Below are positions 36,758 to 48,025 of a stretch of 64,000 nucleotides of DNA, piece after piece. Positions within the stretch are counted from its first letter, which is position 1. Every line of letters starts with the position of its first letter. The position numbers and the translations under genes were made by a program. Where the stretch lies: positions 2,666,001 through 2,730,000 of the forward strand of contig NZ_CP144555.1 of assembly GCF_036607905.1 (NCBI RefSeq). Direction: 5' to 3'. The DNA is from Streptomyces sp. SCSIO 75703 (GTDB lineage: Bacteria > Actinomycetota > Actinomycetes > Streptomycetales > Streptomycetaceae). Under the pieces are notes generated by a model. The model did not search any database. It was not told the origin of the DNA and saw nothing but the letters and a program-made list of their open reading frames with translations.

Positions 36758-37128
36758 GGTCGCCGCTCTGCCTGGACCTGCCGGCGCTGCCCAAGGCCGT
36801 GGCGGACGTACGGCGGGCGGTGCGGGAGCACCTCGGCGGGCCCTGCGGGGACGTACAGCTCTGCGTCGGCGAACTGCTCGCCAACGTGATCAGACACGTC
36901 GGCGAGGGCACCCCGGTCTCCGTGCGGGTCGGGAGCCTGGGATGCGGGCGGGTCCGGATCGAGGTGACCGACCGGGAACCGCACGCCTGGCTGGTGGTCC
37001 GCCACGCCGGGGCGGACGAGGAGTCGGGCCGGGGCCTGCTGCTGCTCGACTCGGTGGCGCTGCGCTGGGGGGTGGTGCCCCGGGAGGGCGGCAAGACCGT
37101 CTGGTGCGAGGTGGCCCTCGGCCGGTGA
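36754..37128 (+). CDS. HATPase-fold protein, RsbW/anti-sigma type
   Basis: A 124-residue single-domain ATP-binding protein of the GHKL fold, without a histidine-kinase dimerisation part. The N-box is VGELLANVIRHV, the G1-like box is EVTDREPHAW and the late ESGRGLLLLDSVALRWGV and KTVWCEV are standard. Such proteins bind sigma or anti-sigma partners. It is the third member of the WhiJ-type set and starts inside the stop of the small gene before it. Confidence 0.87.
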   Translation: MRSPLCLDLPALPKAVADVRRAVREHLGGPCGDVQLCVGELLANVIRHVGEGTPVSVRVGSLGCGRVRIEVTDREPHAWLVVRHAGADEESGRGLLLLDSVALRWGVVPREGGKTVWCEVALGR

Positions 37129-37143
37129 ACCGGGCCGAGGGCC
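37113..37143 (+). terminator. Hairpin at the end of the ATPase gene
   Basis: An 11-bp GGCCCTCGGCC stem with an inner GGT/ACC extension overlaps the stop codon. A second hairpin (AGCCGGGCGGCC / GGCCGCCGGCT, 37152-37179) follows and probably serves the converging purH gene. Confidence 0.65.
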
Positions 37144-37178
37144 ATCAGGGGAGCCGGGCGGCCGGGGTGGCCGCCGGC

Positions 37179-38737
<1,559 letters not shown>

Positions 38738-38741
<4 letters not shown>

Positions 38742-39367
38742 TGGATAACTACCTTTCGTCCCTCGATGCGATAGCCGTTGCGGGCGAGCCGCCCCACGAC
38801 ATCGACGAGCAGTCTTCGCTCGACTTCCTTGATGCGCTCGTGCAGAGCGCTCTCGTCGTCCTCGTCCCGCACCTCGACCACGCCCTGCGCGATGATCGGC
38901 CCGGTGTCGACGCCGTCGTCGACGAAGTGGACGGTGCACCCGGTGACCCGGGCGCCGTACGCCAGCGCGTCCCGCACCCCGTGCGCCCCGGGGAAACTGG
39001 GCAGGAGCGCGGGGTGGGTGTTGACGAACCGGCCGCCGAACAGCGCGAGGAACTCCTTCCCCACGATCCGCATGAACCCGGCCGAGACCACGAGGTCCGG
39101 CTCGTGGGCGGCGACGGCCTCGGCGAGGGCCGCGTCCCACTCCTGGCGGGTGGCGTAGTCACGGACCCGGCGCACGAAGGTGGGCACTCCGGCGCGCTCG
39201 GCGCGCGCGAGCCCCTCGATGCCGTCGCGGTCCGCGCCGACGGCGACGACCTCGGCCCCGTACGCCTCCGCGCCGGCGGCGGCGATCTCGTCGAGGAGCG
39301 CCTGCAGATTGCTGCCGGTTCCGGAGACCAGCACGACGAGGCGCTTGGCCACGGGCTTGGCGGCCAC
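38738..39367 (-). CDS. purN: Phosphoribosylglycinamide formyltransferase
   Basis: A 209-residue folate-dependent GAR transformylase of purine synthesis. Landmarks are [13 protein letters not shown] for substrate phosphate binding, [27 protein letters not shown] with the catalytic Asn and His, and the late [14 protein letters not shown] with the Asp. It is the first gene of the purN-purH operon, and its stop overlaps the purH start by 4 bp. A promoter-like -10/-35 pair lies 83-110 bp upstream. No ZTP riboswitch consensus was found in the leader. Confidence 0.96.
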
Positions 39368-39718
39368 GGTGGGGCCCTTTCTCGGGGAGGCGGTCTGTGC
39401 AGTCGGTTTGTACAGTCGTACGAATGCTTCGCGCCCCGGGATACGGGGAAGTCTACGAAGCGGCCGACCGTCGGCAACGATACCGGCACACCGGACGGCC
39501 CCCTCGGGACGGGGGCCTAGCCGGAAGGTAGCGTCTGCGGGGAGCCGGACCGGGAACGCGACCCGCGGGCCGCGCGTTCACGGGGTGTGCTGCCCGGTGG
39601 GCGCGGGACCGGGGCGCACGGCGCGCGCCGTCTTGCGGCAGCGCGCCCGCGCGTACCCGCCCGGGTCCGCCGCTCGCCACCACCGTCCGTGTCACGACAA
39701 GGGGAAGACGCTCACTTG
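39368..39718. promoter_or_regulatory. purN / membrane-protein intergenic region
   Basis: A 351-bp gap that holds the purN promoter and leader on the left, and on the right the leader of the next gene with an AAGGGGAAG Shine-Dalgarno. The section 39530-39690 is very G+C-rich with no supported gene. Confidence 0.5.
39450..39477 (-). promoter_or_regulatory. purN: Candidate purN promoter
   Basis: On the minus strand TTGCCG (39472-39477) and TAGACT (39450-39455) are separated by 16 bp, a good fit to the principal (HrdB-type) Streptomyces promoter. The -10 lies about 83 bp before the purN ATG. Confidence 0.5.
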
Positions 39719-40501
39719 ATGCCCGACCGCAGCCTGCGACTGCTCACGCTCCCCCAGCAGTCGGCGCAGCCAGGGGAGCGCAGCACCCTCGTGCTGCGGG
39801 AACGTCCCTCCTCGCCCCCCGACGCGTCCTCCGGCGGGCCGGGCGGCTCCGGCCAGGACGACAACCCGTTCGCCGCACCGCCCGAGGGCAGCCCGGACCG
39901 CCCCTGGCAGCCCCGCCGCCCCTCAAACGACGACTCCGGCGACTCGGGTGACTCCGGGGAGCCGGGCGGCGGGCGGGGACGTTCCCCGTGGGGCCGTCAG
40001 TGGAGCGACCGCCAGCCCGGCCGCTCCTCCGGCGGCTTCGGCGAACGGCCCGGCGCCTCCGGCCCCGAGGGCCAGGGCGGCGGCCGGGGCCCCCGCTGGG
40101 ACCCGAACGACCCGGCCCAGCGCCGCGCCCGGTACGCGCTGCTGAGCGGCATGTGGGCGCTGTTCTTCGCCCTGTTCACCTGGCAGTACGTGGCGCTGCT
40201 GCTCGGCGCCCTCTCCCTGTACTGGGGCATCAGCTCGCTGCGGGCCAAGCCGCGCGCGTCCGACCCGGACAAGCCGGCCCGCGCCGAGGAGCCGCCGGGG
40301 CGCCCGCAGCGGACCGCCGCGATCAGCGGCCTGGTGACGGCCTCGCTGGCCATCGTCCTGGTCGCCGGGTCCTTCGCCGCCCAGATGGTCTACCGCGACT
40401 ACTACACGTGCCGCAGCGACGCGCTGACCAACGTGGCGAAGGAGTCGTGCGGCAAGCTCCTGCCGAAGGAACTGCGCGGGGTGCTGGACACGGAGGACTG
40501 A
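39719..40501 (+). CDS. Membrane protein with disordered N-terminus (DUF4190-like)
   Basis: A 260-residue protein. The first 135 residues are disordered, rich in Gly, Ser, Pro and Asp ([18 protein letters not shown]). Two or three membrane helices follow ([55 protein letters not shown]), and a short C-terminal tail with two Cys ([20 protein letters not shown]). The layout fits DUF4190-type proteins. The ATG at 39719 follows AAGGGGAAG; a TTG three bases earlier is possible. Confidence 0.78.
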   Translation: MPDRSLRLLTLPQQSAQPGERSTLVLRERPSSPPDASSGGPGGSGQDDNPFAAPPEGSPDRPWQPRRPSNDDSGDSGDSGEPGGGRGRSPWGRQWSDRQPGRSSGGFGERPGASGPEGQGGGRGPRWDPNDPAQRRARYALLSGMWALFFALFTWQYVALLLGALSLYWGISSLRAKPRASDPDKPARAEEPPGRPQRTAAISGLVTASLAIVLVAGSFAAQMVYRDYYTCRSDALTNVAKESCGKLLPKELRGVLDTED

Positions 40502-40569
40502 CGCCGCGTCCGGACGCCCGCGGAGCGCGTCCGGCCGGTTCCGGGGCCGTCGCCCCGCCGCCGGGCCCC

Positions 40570-42498
40570 TCAGGGGGTCCGGGGCGGGTGCGGCGGCCTC
40601 GGCGGTTCCACGGGGGGCGGCGGGGCGGGGGCGGCCTGCGGGGGCCCCGGGGTGTGCGGCGGCACCGGGGTGCGGGGCGGCTCGGGGGGAGGGGCCGGGT
40701 TCGGGGCGGGGGCGGCGGGCGGGCCGAGGGGGAGCAGGTCGTACAGGCCGTCGGCGCCCGTGCCGTCGTCGTCATCGTCGTAGAGGCCGTACGGGAGCAG
40801 GTCGTCGCCGTCGCGGGGGCGCGGCGCGGCCCCGGCGAGGGCGGGTGCCGGGGTCTCGGCCGGTGCCTTCGCGGTGCGGCGGGGCCACGGGCGGAGCGCG
40901 GCGAGCGCGGGCAGCGGCAGCGCGGGCATCCGGAAACGGCGAGGGCCGGGGGCGGTTTCGGCGGGGACCGTCTCGGGGGCGGGGGCCGTCCCGGGGGCGG
41001 TGGGCGCGCCGGGGGGCGTCCCGGAGCGCCGCGCGGGCTCGGCTTCCGGGGGCGCGGCGGGGGCCAGGCCCCGGCACCGCCAGCCGCGTACGCCGAGCGC
41101 CACCGGCGTCGCCACCACCGCGATCCACACCAGCGTCGCCGCCCCGGTCTGCCACCACACCGGGCCGAACCGGGCGAGCGCGTCCGTACCCAGCGGGCCG
41201 CCCGCGAACACCGTCAGCACGGCGACGCACCCGGCGCAGAGCAGCGCGGCCAGCCCGGCCGCCCCGGCGGTCCGCCGCCAGGTCCAGGGCCCCGGTGCCC
41301 CGGCGCCCGCACCGGCACCGGCCGCCCCGCGGTGCGCGTCCGCCGTGGCCGCCCGTGCCGTGCACCAGCCCACGGCCACCCCGGCGACCAGCGGCACCGT
41401 CCCGGCCGCCCAGTGCAGCGGCGTCCCCGGCCCGGCCTCCGGCACCGCCGCCAGCAGCGGGAACGGCGGCAGCACCGGCGCGGGCGCCGAGGACAACGGG
41501 CCCACGAGGTTTCCGGTGCCGAGCGAGAAACCGGGGCCGAGGGCGTAGGCCGCCGCCCAGACCGCCGCGTTCGGCACCAGCGTCAGGCAGAGCACCAGCA
41601 CCGTGAACCGGCCCGTCCAACTCCCGGTCAGCACGAGCACGTCGTCCCGGGCGGCCCCGGCGTGCCAGACCAGGGACACCATCAGCAGCAGCACCCCGCC
41701 CCCGGCCAGTACCGCCGCTCCGGCGCACGCGGCGCGCACCACGGTGCCGGGGCGCGCGTCGGGCCCCACGAGCAGGTCGCGCACGCCCGCCGGGAACACG
41801 CCCAGCACCCGGCCCGCCGGTCCCCCGGGACGCCCGTGCGCCGTCCACACCCCGGCCCCGGCCGCGCCCATGACGACCAGGGGCAGGCAGGAGAGCGCCC
41901 ACGGCCAGGAGGGCGGCAGGGCCCCGCCGGCCGCGTACAGCACGACGGGAGCCGCGACGCCGAGGTAGCCGAGGACGACGCCGGTCCAGGCGGTGCGCGC
42001 GGGCACGGGCGGCGGCGCGGCCTCCGGCCGGGCGGGCCCGGGAGCGGCGCCGGGTACGCCAGGGCCGGGGCCGGGGCCGGGGCCGGGGCCGGGGGCGGGG
42101 GCGGGTTTTCGGGCCGGGCCCGTGGCGCCGTCGGGATCGTGCCCGGCGTCCGTGGCGTCCCGCGCCGCCCGGTGCACCAGCCACACCGGCAGCACCAGCA
42201 GGAGCAGCGGGGTGACGCCGAGCGGCGCGGGCAGGCCGGAGAGCGTGTCGGTGCGGACCAGTTCGGCGCCGTGCGCGAGCACCCACAGCGACGCGGCGAC
42301 GTGCAGGGCGCCGCCGGGGCCGCTGTCCGGGTACGGCGAACTGATCCACAGCACCGTGACGAGGGCGGCGAAGAAGGCCAGGCCCAGCCCGGCCGCGAAG
42401 ACGCCCCCCAGCAGACCGGCGGACAGACCCGGCGGCCGGTCGCGCCACCGGGCGCGCAGCCGGGAGAACGGGGCTCGGCGAGCGGTCGTCAGGATCAC
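40570..42498 (-). CDS. PerM-like/DUF6350 polytopic membrane protein
   Basis: A 642-residue protein with about ten or more membrane helices in the first two thirds, and a Pro/Ala/acidic disordered tail ([20 protein letters not shown] and repeated Pro). It looks like the actinobacterial DUF6350 family, called PerM in mycobacteria, where it supports cell division under stress. The GTG at 42498 behind a G-rich sequence is preferred to the codon at 42621, which adds 41 hydrophilic residues. It is divergent from the HTH/sigma-like gene. Confidence 0.8.
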   Translation of the reverse strand: MILTTARRAPFSRLRARWRDRPPGLSAGLLGGVFAAGLGLAFFAALVTVLWISSPYPDSGPGGALHVAASLWVLAHGAELVRTDTLSGLPAPLGVTPLLLLVLPVWLVHRAARDATDAGHDPDGATGPARKPAPAPGPGPGPGPGPGVPGAAPGPARPEAAPPPVPARTAWTGVVLGYLGVAAPVVLYAAGGALPPSWPWALSCLPLVVMGAAGAGVWTAHGRPGGPAGRVLGVFPAGVRDLLVGPDARPGTVVRAACAGAAVLAGGGVLLLMVSLVWHAGAARDDVLVLTGSWTGRFTVLVLCLTLVPNAAVWAAAYALGPGFSLGTGNLVGPLSSAPAPVLPPFPLLAAVPEAGPGTPLHWAAGTVPLVAGVAVGWCTARAATADAHRGAAGAGAGAGAPGPWTWRRTAGAAGLAALLCAGCVAVLTVFAGGPLGTDALARFGPVWWQTGAATLVWIAVVATPVALGVRGWRCRGLAPAAPPEAEPARRSGTPPGAPTAPGTAPAPETVPAETAPGPRRFRMPALPLPALAALRPWPRRTAKAPAETPAPALAGAAPRPRDGDDLLPYGLYDDDDDGTGADGLYDLLPLGPPAAPAPNPAPPPEPPRTPVPPHTPGPPQAAPAPPPPVEPPRPPHPPRTP

Positions 42499-42602
42499 CC
42501 CGCCATGCTCCCAACGACACGCGCTTTCCCGGCGTAACAGGCGAAGCCCCGCTGTGTCGCTCAATATGTGCTTATGTGCTTTTTCGTACGAAGGGGTGCC
42601 CT
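42499..42602. promoter_or_regulatory. Divergent promoter region, DUF6350 / HTH-sigma fusion
   Basis: A 104-bp gap. It has an A/T-rich stretch with a direct repeat TATGTGCTTATGTGCT (42566-42581), followed by TTTTTCGTACGAA, an operator-like short palindrome just before the rightward gene. Confidence 0.45.
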
Positions 42603-44111
42603 GTGACCCGGCCCCCCACACCCCCGGTACCGCCCCCGACGGCCCGTCGACGCCTGCGCGAGACCGCCGCGTTGACGCAGGCTCAGCTCGCGGCGCGGGT
42701 GGGCGTCACCCGTGACACGGTCCGCGCCTGGGAGAGCGGGCGCACCACCCCGCGCGGCCGGCGGGCGGAGGCGTACGCCCGGCTCCTCCGCACCCTCGCG
42801 GAGGAGCCGGAGCGGGAGGAGAGGCGGCCGACGCGGGAGCGGCGGGAGGAGGGACGGAAGCAGCGGAAGCAGCCGGACCCCGACGGCACGAAGGCCGCGC
42901 GGAGCACGGAGCACCCCGAGAACAGCGATCACACCGAACACACCGGGCACACCGAGCACACCGGGAACGCCGGGAACGCCGGGAAGGGGGCGGGCGCGGA
43001 GAAGGGGGAGGCTGGTGCCGAGGCCGCGCCGGTGCCCGGCGGCGGAACCGGGGCCGCGTCGGAGGGTGCGGCCACGGGGCCGGAACCCGCCGCGGCGCGG
43101 ACGGGCGCGCCGGTCTCCGTCCCGGTCGTCCTCGCCGTCGGCGCCGTGGCGGCGGGCGGGGGGCGCGGCAGCGCGTCGGGCGGGGCGAGCGGGCGGGCGG
43201 CCGGGGCGGGCGGTGCGGCCGGGGCCGGCTCCCGTCCGGCCGGGGCGGGTCTCGTACCGGTCGCCGTACCTCGTCCCGCGCCGGAGGCCGCACCGGAGGC
43301 CGAGGAGACGCCCGGTATGACGCCCGCTCAGGCGTTCGACCTGTTGTACGGTTTCGCCGCCCCCGCCCTCGTCCGCCAGACCTACCTGCTCACCGGCCGC
43401 CGCGAGCTGGCCCGGGAGTCGGTCGAGCGGGCCTTCCAACTCGCCTGGGAGCGCTGGCCCGAGGTCGCCCGCGACCGTGACCCGGCCGGCTGGGTCCGGG
43501 CGGCGGCGTACGAGTACGCCCTCTCCCCCTGGAACCTGTGGCGCCGCCGCCACCGCAGCCCGGAACCCCCGCCCCCGGACACCGCCGACCGCGCCCTGCT
43601 GGACACCCTGTTGCGGCTGCCGCCCTCGTACCGCCGCACGCTCCTCCTCCACGACGGCGTCGGCGTCGGGCTGCCCGAGACGGCGGCGGAGACCGAGGCC
43701 AGCACGCCCGCCACCGCCCACCGGCTGCTGAACGCCCGCGAGGCCGTCGCCGACCGGCTCCCCGACCTCGCGGAACCCGGCACGCTCCACCGCCGGCTGG
43801 CCGAACTGGCCTCCACCGCCCGGCTGCGGGCCGCCGAACCCCCGGCCGTGCGCCGCGGCAGCGAACGCCGGGCCCGCTTCATGGCGCGGGCGGCCATCGC
43901 CTTCACCGCCGCCCTCATCGGCACCACCGCCCTGGCGCTGCGCACCGCCCCGACGCACTACGAACCGCCCGTCTCTCCCGGCGAGACGGTGCGCGGGGTG
44001 CCGCCGAAGGTGGCGCCGGGCCCCCTGTCGGACGAGGAACTGGCGCTGCGCCAGAAACTGCGCGACGAGGCCGCGGCCGGTCCGGAACGCCTCGTCCCCC
44101 GTCCCGGCTGA
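42603..44111 (+). CDS. XRE-type HTH fused to an ECF-sigma-like domain, membrane segment
   Basis: A 502-residue protein. Residues about 15-65 form an XRE helix-turn-helix ([30 protein letters not shown]). A charged and Gly/Ala-rich linker with [18 protein letters not shown] repeats runs to about residue 235. Then a region resembles sigma-70 domain 2 ([38 protein letters not shown]) and domain 4 ([31 protein letters not shown]). A membrane helix (about 428-445) and a short outer tail end it. The GTG at 42603 has AAGGGG upstream. It could be a membrane-held regulator. Confidence 0.72.
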   Translation: MTRPPTPPVPPPTARRRLRETAALTQAQLAARVGVTRDTVRAWESGRTTPRGRRAEAYARLLRTLAEEPEREERRPTRERREEGRKQRKQPDPDGTKAARSTEHPENSDHTEHTGHTEHTGNAGNAGKGAGAEKGEAGAEAAPVPGGGTGAASEGAATGPEPAAARTGAPVSVPVVLAVGAVAAGGGRGSASGGASGRAAGAGGAAGAGSRPAGAGLVPVAVPRPAPEAAPEAEETPGMTPAQAFDLLYGFAAPALVRQTYLLTGRRELARESVERAFQLAWERWPEVARDRDPAGWVRAAAYEYALSPWNLWRRRHRSPEPPPPDTADRALLDTLLRLPPSYRRTLLLHDGVGVGLPETAAETEASTPATAHRLLNAREAVADRLPDLAEPGTLHRRLAELASTARLRAAEPPAVRRGSERRARFMARAAIAFTAALIGTTALALRTAPTHYEPPVSPGETVRGVPPKVAPGPLSDEELALRQKLRDEAAAGPERLVPRPG

Positions 44112-44293
44112 CGGCCGGCGGACAGGCCCCGGGCCTGGCGGCTTCCCCCTGGGCGGCTCCCGCCGCCGGGTGACTCGCCTGCCGGTGGCTCGCCCGCGGG
44201 GCCGGCTCCCGCCGGCCGCTCGTTTCCCCGGCGGTCCGCCCGCGTGCCGGGTCACTCGTGTGCCCGGTCCCGCTTCCCGAGGGGCCGGACATG

Positions 44294-44332
44294 CCGGTGG
44301 GCCCGCCCCCACGAGGGGAGCGGGCCCACCGG
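44294..44332 (-). terminator. Terminator after sucCD
   Basis: A perfect 13-bp stem CCGGTGGGCCCGC (44294-44306 and 44320-44332) with an inner CCCC/GGGG pair, 18 bp past the sucD stop. It sits between converging genes. Confidence 0.75.
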
Positions 44333-44349
44333 ACGTGGTGCGTGCGGAC

Positions 44350-45234
44350 TCAGCCGGCGAGGACCTCGCGGGCGAGCTTCGCGGTCTCGGTCGGGGTCTT
44401 GCCGACCTTGACTCCGGCGGCCTCCAGGGCCTCCTTCTTCGCCTGGGCGGTACCGGACGAACCGGAGACGATCGCGCCGGCGTGGCCCATCGTCTTGCCC
44501 TCGGGCGCGGTGAAACCGGCGACGTAACCGACGACCGGCTTGGTCACGTTGGCCTTGATGAAGTCGGCCGCGCGCTCCTCGGCGTCACCACCGATCTCAC
44601 CGATCATCACGATCAGGTCGGTGTCCGGGTCGGCCTCGAACGCGGCGAGCGCGTCGATGTGCGTGGTACCGATGATCGGGTCGCCACCGATACCGACCGC
44701 CGTCGAGAAGCCGATGTCGCGCAGCTCGTACATCATCTGGTACGTCAGCGTGCCCGACTTCGACACCAGACCGATACGGCCCGGCTTGGTGATGTCACCC
44801 GGGATGATGCCCACGTTCGACTGACCCGGCGTGATGATGCCCGGGCAGTTCGGACCGATGATGCGGGTCTTGTTGCCCTTCTTGCCCGCATACGCCCAGA
44901 ACGCCGCCGAGTCGTGCACGGCGATACCCTCGGTGATCACGACCGCGAGCGGAATCTCCGCGTCGATCGCCTCGACGACCGCGTCCTTCGTGAACTTCTC
45001 CGGCACGAAGATGACCGAGACGTTCGCACCCGTCTTCTCGACCGCCTCCTTCACCGTGCCGAAAACCGGCACCTCGGTGCCCTCGAAATCGACGGTCTGA
45101 CCCGCCTTGCGGGGGTTCACGCCGCCCACGACGCTGGTGCCGTCCCCGAGCATGAGCCTGGTGTGCTTCATACCGGTGGCGCCCGTCATGCCCTGGACGA
45201 TGACCTTGCTGTCCTTGTTGAGCCAGATAGCCAT
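44350..45234 (-). CDS. sucD: Succinyl-CoA synthetase alpha subunit
   Basis: A 294-residue subunit that carries the CoA site and the phospho-histidine. The CoA-binding fold has [18 protein letters not shown], the middle [19 protein letters not shown] is a family signature, and the active His is in [14 protein letters not shown]. With the beta subunit it converts succinyl-CoA to succinate, making ATP or GTP. The ATG at 45234 gives [11 protein letters not shown], the usual start, 28 bp after sucC. Confidence 0.97.
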   Translation of the reverse strand: MAIWLNKDSKVIVQGMTGATGMKHTRLMLGDGTSVVGGVNPRKAGQTVDFEGTEVPVFGTVKEAVEKTGANVSVIFVPEKFTKDAVVEAIDAEIPLAVVITEGIAVHDSAAFWAYAGKKGNKTRIIGPNCPGIITPGQSNVGIIPGDITKPGRIGLVSKSGTLTYQMMYELRDIGFSTAVGIGGDPIIGTTHIDALAAFEADPDTDLIVMIGEIGGDAEERAADFIKANVTKPVVGYVAGFTAPEGKTMGHAGAIVSGSSGTAQAKKEALEAAGVKVGKTPTETAKLAREVLAG

Positions 45235-45262
45235 GGTGTGTTGGTGTCCTCGTCCTGAGTGC

Positions 45263-46444
45263 TTACTTGGCGGCGTGGGCCAGCTCGGCGGCCTTGTCGG
45301 CCGCCCCGTCCATCGTGTCGACACGCTGGACCAGCGGGTGGTCCGCATCCGTGAGGATCTTCCGGCCCAGCTCCGCGTTGTTGCCGTCCAGACGGACCAC
45401 CAGCGGCTTCTCGACCTTCTCGCCCCGGTCCTCCAGCAGCTTCAGCGCCTGCACGATGCCGTTGGCGACCTCGTCACACGCCGTGATACCACCGAAGACG
45501 TTCACGAACACCGAGCGCACATCCGGGTCACCCAGGATGATCTCCAGACCGTCCGCCATCACCTGCGCGGACGCACCGCCACCGATGTCCAGGAAGTTCG
45601 CCGGCTTCACACTCCCGTGCTTCTCACCGGCGTACGCGACCACGTCCAGGGTCGACATGACCAGACCCGCGCCATTGCCGATGATCCCGACCTCACCGTC
45701 GAGCTTGACGTAGTTGAGGTTCTTCTCCTTGGCCGCCGCCTCCAGCGGATCCGCCGCCGCCTTGTCGTGCAGCGCCTCGAAGTCCGGGTGACGGAACTCC
45801 GCGTTGTCGTCCAGCGACACCTTCCCGTCCAGGGCGATGACCTCCCCGGAAGCGACCTTGGCCAGCGGGTTGACCTCGACCAGGAGAGCATCCTCCTTGA
45901 TGAAGGTGTCCCACAGCCTGACCAGGACGTCGGCGACCTTGTCCGCGACCTCGGCCGGGAACTTCGCGGCCTCGACGATCTCACGGGCCTTCGCCGGCGT
46001 CACACCGTCGATCGCGTCGACCGGCGTCTTGGCGACGGCCTCCGGACGGGTGGCGGCCACCTCCTCGATGTCCATCCCGCCCTCGACGGAGGCGATGGAC
46101 AGGAAAGTCCGGTTGGCACGGTCGAGGAGGAAGGAGACGTAGTACTCCTCGACGATCTCCGGAGCGGTCTCGGCGATCATCACCTTGTGGACCGTGTGGC
46201 CCTTGATGTCCATGCCGAGGATGTCCGTCGCCCGCGCGACGGCCTCGTCCGGGGTGGCCGCCAGCTTGACGCCACCGGCCTTCCCGCGGCCACCGACCTT
46301 CACCTGAGCCTTGACGACGGACTTGCCGCCCAGACGCTCGGTGATCTCGCGCGCCGCCTCAGGCGTGTCGATGACTTCACCGGCCAGCACCGGTACATCG
46401 TGCTTGGCGAAGAGGTCCCTCGCCTGGTACTCGAACAGGTCCAC
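45263..46444 (-). CDS. sucC: Succinyl-CoA synthetase beta subunit
   Basis: A 393-residue subunit with an ATP-grasp domain ([20 protein letters not shown] start, [18 protein letters not shown] nucleotide site) and a C-terminal CoA-ligase domain ([32 protein letters not shown]). It is the first gene of the sucCD operon. The start is GTG at 46444. A CRP-like inverted repeat lies about 190 bp upstream. The two genes show strong codon bias, fitting high expression. Confidence 0.97.
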   Translation of the reverse strand: MDLFEYQARDLFAKHDVPVLAGEVIDTPEAAREITERLGGKSVVKAQVKVGGRGKAGGVKLAATPDEAVARATDILGMDIKGHTVHKVMIAETAPEIVEEYYVSFLLDRANRTFLSIASVEGGMDIEEVAATRPEAVAKTPVDAIDGVTPAKAREIVEAAKFPAEVADKVADVLVRLWDTFIKEDALLVEVNPLAKVASGEVIALDGKVSLDDNAEFRHPDFEALHDKAAADPLEAAAKEKNLNYVKLDGEVGIIGNGAGLVMSTLDVVAYAGEKHGSVKPANFLDIGGGASAQVMADGLEIILGDPDVRSVFVNVFGGITACDEVANGIVQALKLLEDRGEKVEKPLVVRLDGNNAELGRKILTDADHPLVQRVDTMDGAADKAAELAHAAK

Positions 46445-46777
46445 GCGCTTCCGTCCCTATCAGTGATCTCGCGGTTCCTTGGATGCGTGGGCGTGCCGCG
46501 ACGGGCAACCGTGACGTCCGCAATGTGTCACTAGGGGAGCGCACACGGTGGCCGAGCGCGCGGCATGTCCATCTCGCAGGCTATCGCCGGTTGCGTGGGG
46601 TCTCTAAATCGCGGGTCACACCTGAGCGGTGATACCTGTCACATGATGCCGCCCGATCTGGCACGCCGTGCCGGGGCGCGGCCGGTGCGACGGCCGGTGC
46701 GGGCCCGGCGCGAAGGGTGCGCAGGTGAGGCGGTACGCACGGCCCCCCACCGGGGTTACCTACGGGTAGGCCGGGCG
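46445..46777 (-). promoter_or_regulatory. sucC upstream region with CRP-like site
   Basis: The 333 bp between sucC and the vWA gene hold the sucCD promoter. Near 46590-46650 the sequence is A/T-richer, with repeated GTCACA-type half-sites. No gene was found in it. Confidence 0.5.
46628..46643. promoter_or_regulatory. CRP/GlxR-like site GGTGA-N6-TCACA
   Basis: The sequence at 46628-46643 matches the TGTGA-N6-TCACA consensus of CRP-family regulators with one mismatch. It is about 184 bp upstream of the sucC start. In Streptomyces, Crp is a known global regulator, and a TCA gene is a reasonable target. Confidence 0.45.
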
Positions 46778-48025
46778 TCACCCGCCCCGCGGGTCGGGCA
46801 CCGGCAGCGGGCGCTTCTCCAGGGCCGCCGCCATCACCTCCGGGAACCGGTCCGGCGTGCACGCGAAGACCGGTACGCCGAGCGCGGAGAGCGCCGCCGC
46901 GTGCTCCCGGTCGTAGGCGGGCGTCCCCTCGTCGGAGAGGGCCGGCAGGACCACGACACCGACGCCGGACGCCTTCATCGCCGCCACCCGCCGCAGCATC
47001 TCGTCGCGTATCCCTCCCTCGTACAGGTCGCTGACCAGGACGACGACCGTCTCGGCGGGCCGCGTGATCCGCGACTGGCAGTAGGCGAGGGCCCGGTTGA
47101 TGTCGGTGCCGCCGCCCAGCCGGGTGCCGAAGAGCACGTCGACCGGGTCGTCCAGGTGCTCGGTGAGGTCCACGACCTCCGTGTCGAAGACGACGAGCCG
47201 GGTCTCGAGCGCCCGCAGCGACGCCAGGACCGCGCCGAACACCGACGCGTACACCACGGACGCCGCCATCGACCCGGACTGGTCGACGCAGAGCACGACC
47301 TCCTTGCGCAGCGACCGCGCCGCCCGCGCGTACCCGACCAGGCGCTCGGGGACGACGGTGCGGTGCTCGGGCAGGTAGTGCCGCAGGTTGGCGGCGACGG
47401 TGCGGTTCCAGTCGATGGCGTGGTGGCGGGGCCGGCCGGTGCGGGCGCCGCGGTCGAGCGCGCCGGTGAGCGCGGCGCGGGTACGGGGGGCGAGGCGCCG
47501 CTCCAGCTCCTCGACGACCTTGCGCACCACCGCCCGCGCGGTGCGCCGGGTGGTCTCGGGCATCGCCTTGTTCAGCGAGAGCAGGGTGCCGACCAGGTGC
47601 ACGTCGGCCTCGACGGCCTCCAGCATCTCCGGTTCCCGCAGCAGCGCGGCGAGGTCGAGCCGGTCGATGGCGTCCCGCTGCATCACCTGGACGACGGGGG
47701 CGGGGAAGTACCCGCGGATGTCGCCGAGCCACCGCGCCACCGACGGGGCCGACGCCCCGAGCCCCGCCGCTCGGCCCCGGCCCGCCCTGGTGCCGTCCCC
47801 GTCCTTCGCGTCCGCCCCGTAGAGCGCGGTGAGCGCGCCGTCCATCGCGGCGTCCCGTCCCCCGAGCACCAGCCCGGTGCCGTCGCCGGCCCCTCCCCCG
47901 AGCACCAGCCGCCACCGCCGCATCCGCTCGGTGGCGGAGGGGGTGGCGGCGGGCGCGGTGGGGGTGGAGGGGGTGGCGGCGGGCGCGGTGGGGTGCGCGG
48001 CCGTGGCCGGGGTCGGCTCGGTCAT
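46778..48025 (-). CDS. vWA-domain protein (MoxR-associated)
   Basis: A 415-residue protein. After a Thr/Pro/Ala repeat N-terminus (TAPAATPS twice) comes a helical region and a C-terminal von Willebrand A domain with a complete MIDAS: VDQSGSM (DxSxS), the later LGGGTDINRAL (T) and VLVSDLYEGG (D). vWA proteins of this kind work with MoxR AAA+ ATPases to remodel partner proteins. The ATG at 48025 overlaps the DUF5682 stop as ATGA, which makes it the last gene of the MoxR operon. Confidence 0.88.
   Translation of the reverse strand: MTEPTPATAAHPTAPAATPSTPTAPAATPSATERMRRWRLVLGGGAGDGTGLVLGGRDAAMDGALTALYGADAKDGDGTRAGRGRAAGLGASAPSVARWLGDIRGYFPAPVVQVMQRDAIDRLDLAALLREPEMLEAVEADVHLVGTLLSLNKAMPETTRRTARAVVRKVVEELERRLAPRTRAALTGALDRGARTGRPRHHAIDWNRTVAANLRHYLPEHRTVVPERLVGYARAARSLRKEVVLCVDQSGSMAASVVYASVFGAVLASLRALETRLVVFDTEVVDLTEHLDDPVDVLFGTRLGGGTDINRALAYCQSRITRPAETVVVLVSDLYEGGIRDEMLRRVAAMKASGVGVVVLPALSDEGTPAYDREHAAALSALGVPVFACTPDRFPEVMAAALEKRPLPVPDPRGG

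Noticed and set aside
39368-39500. Possible ZTP riboswitch before purN-purH
   Set aside because: The conserved blocks are absent; only an ordinary promoter pair was seen.
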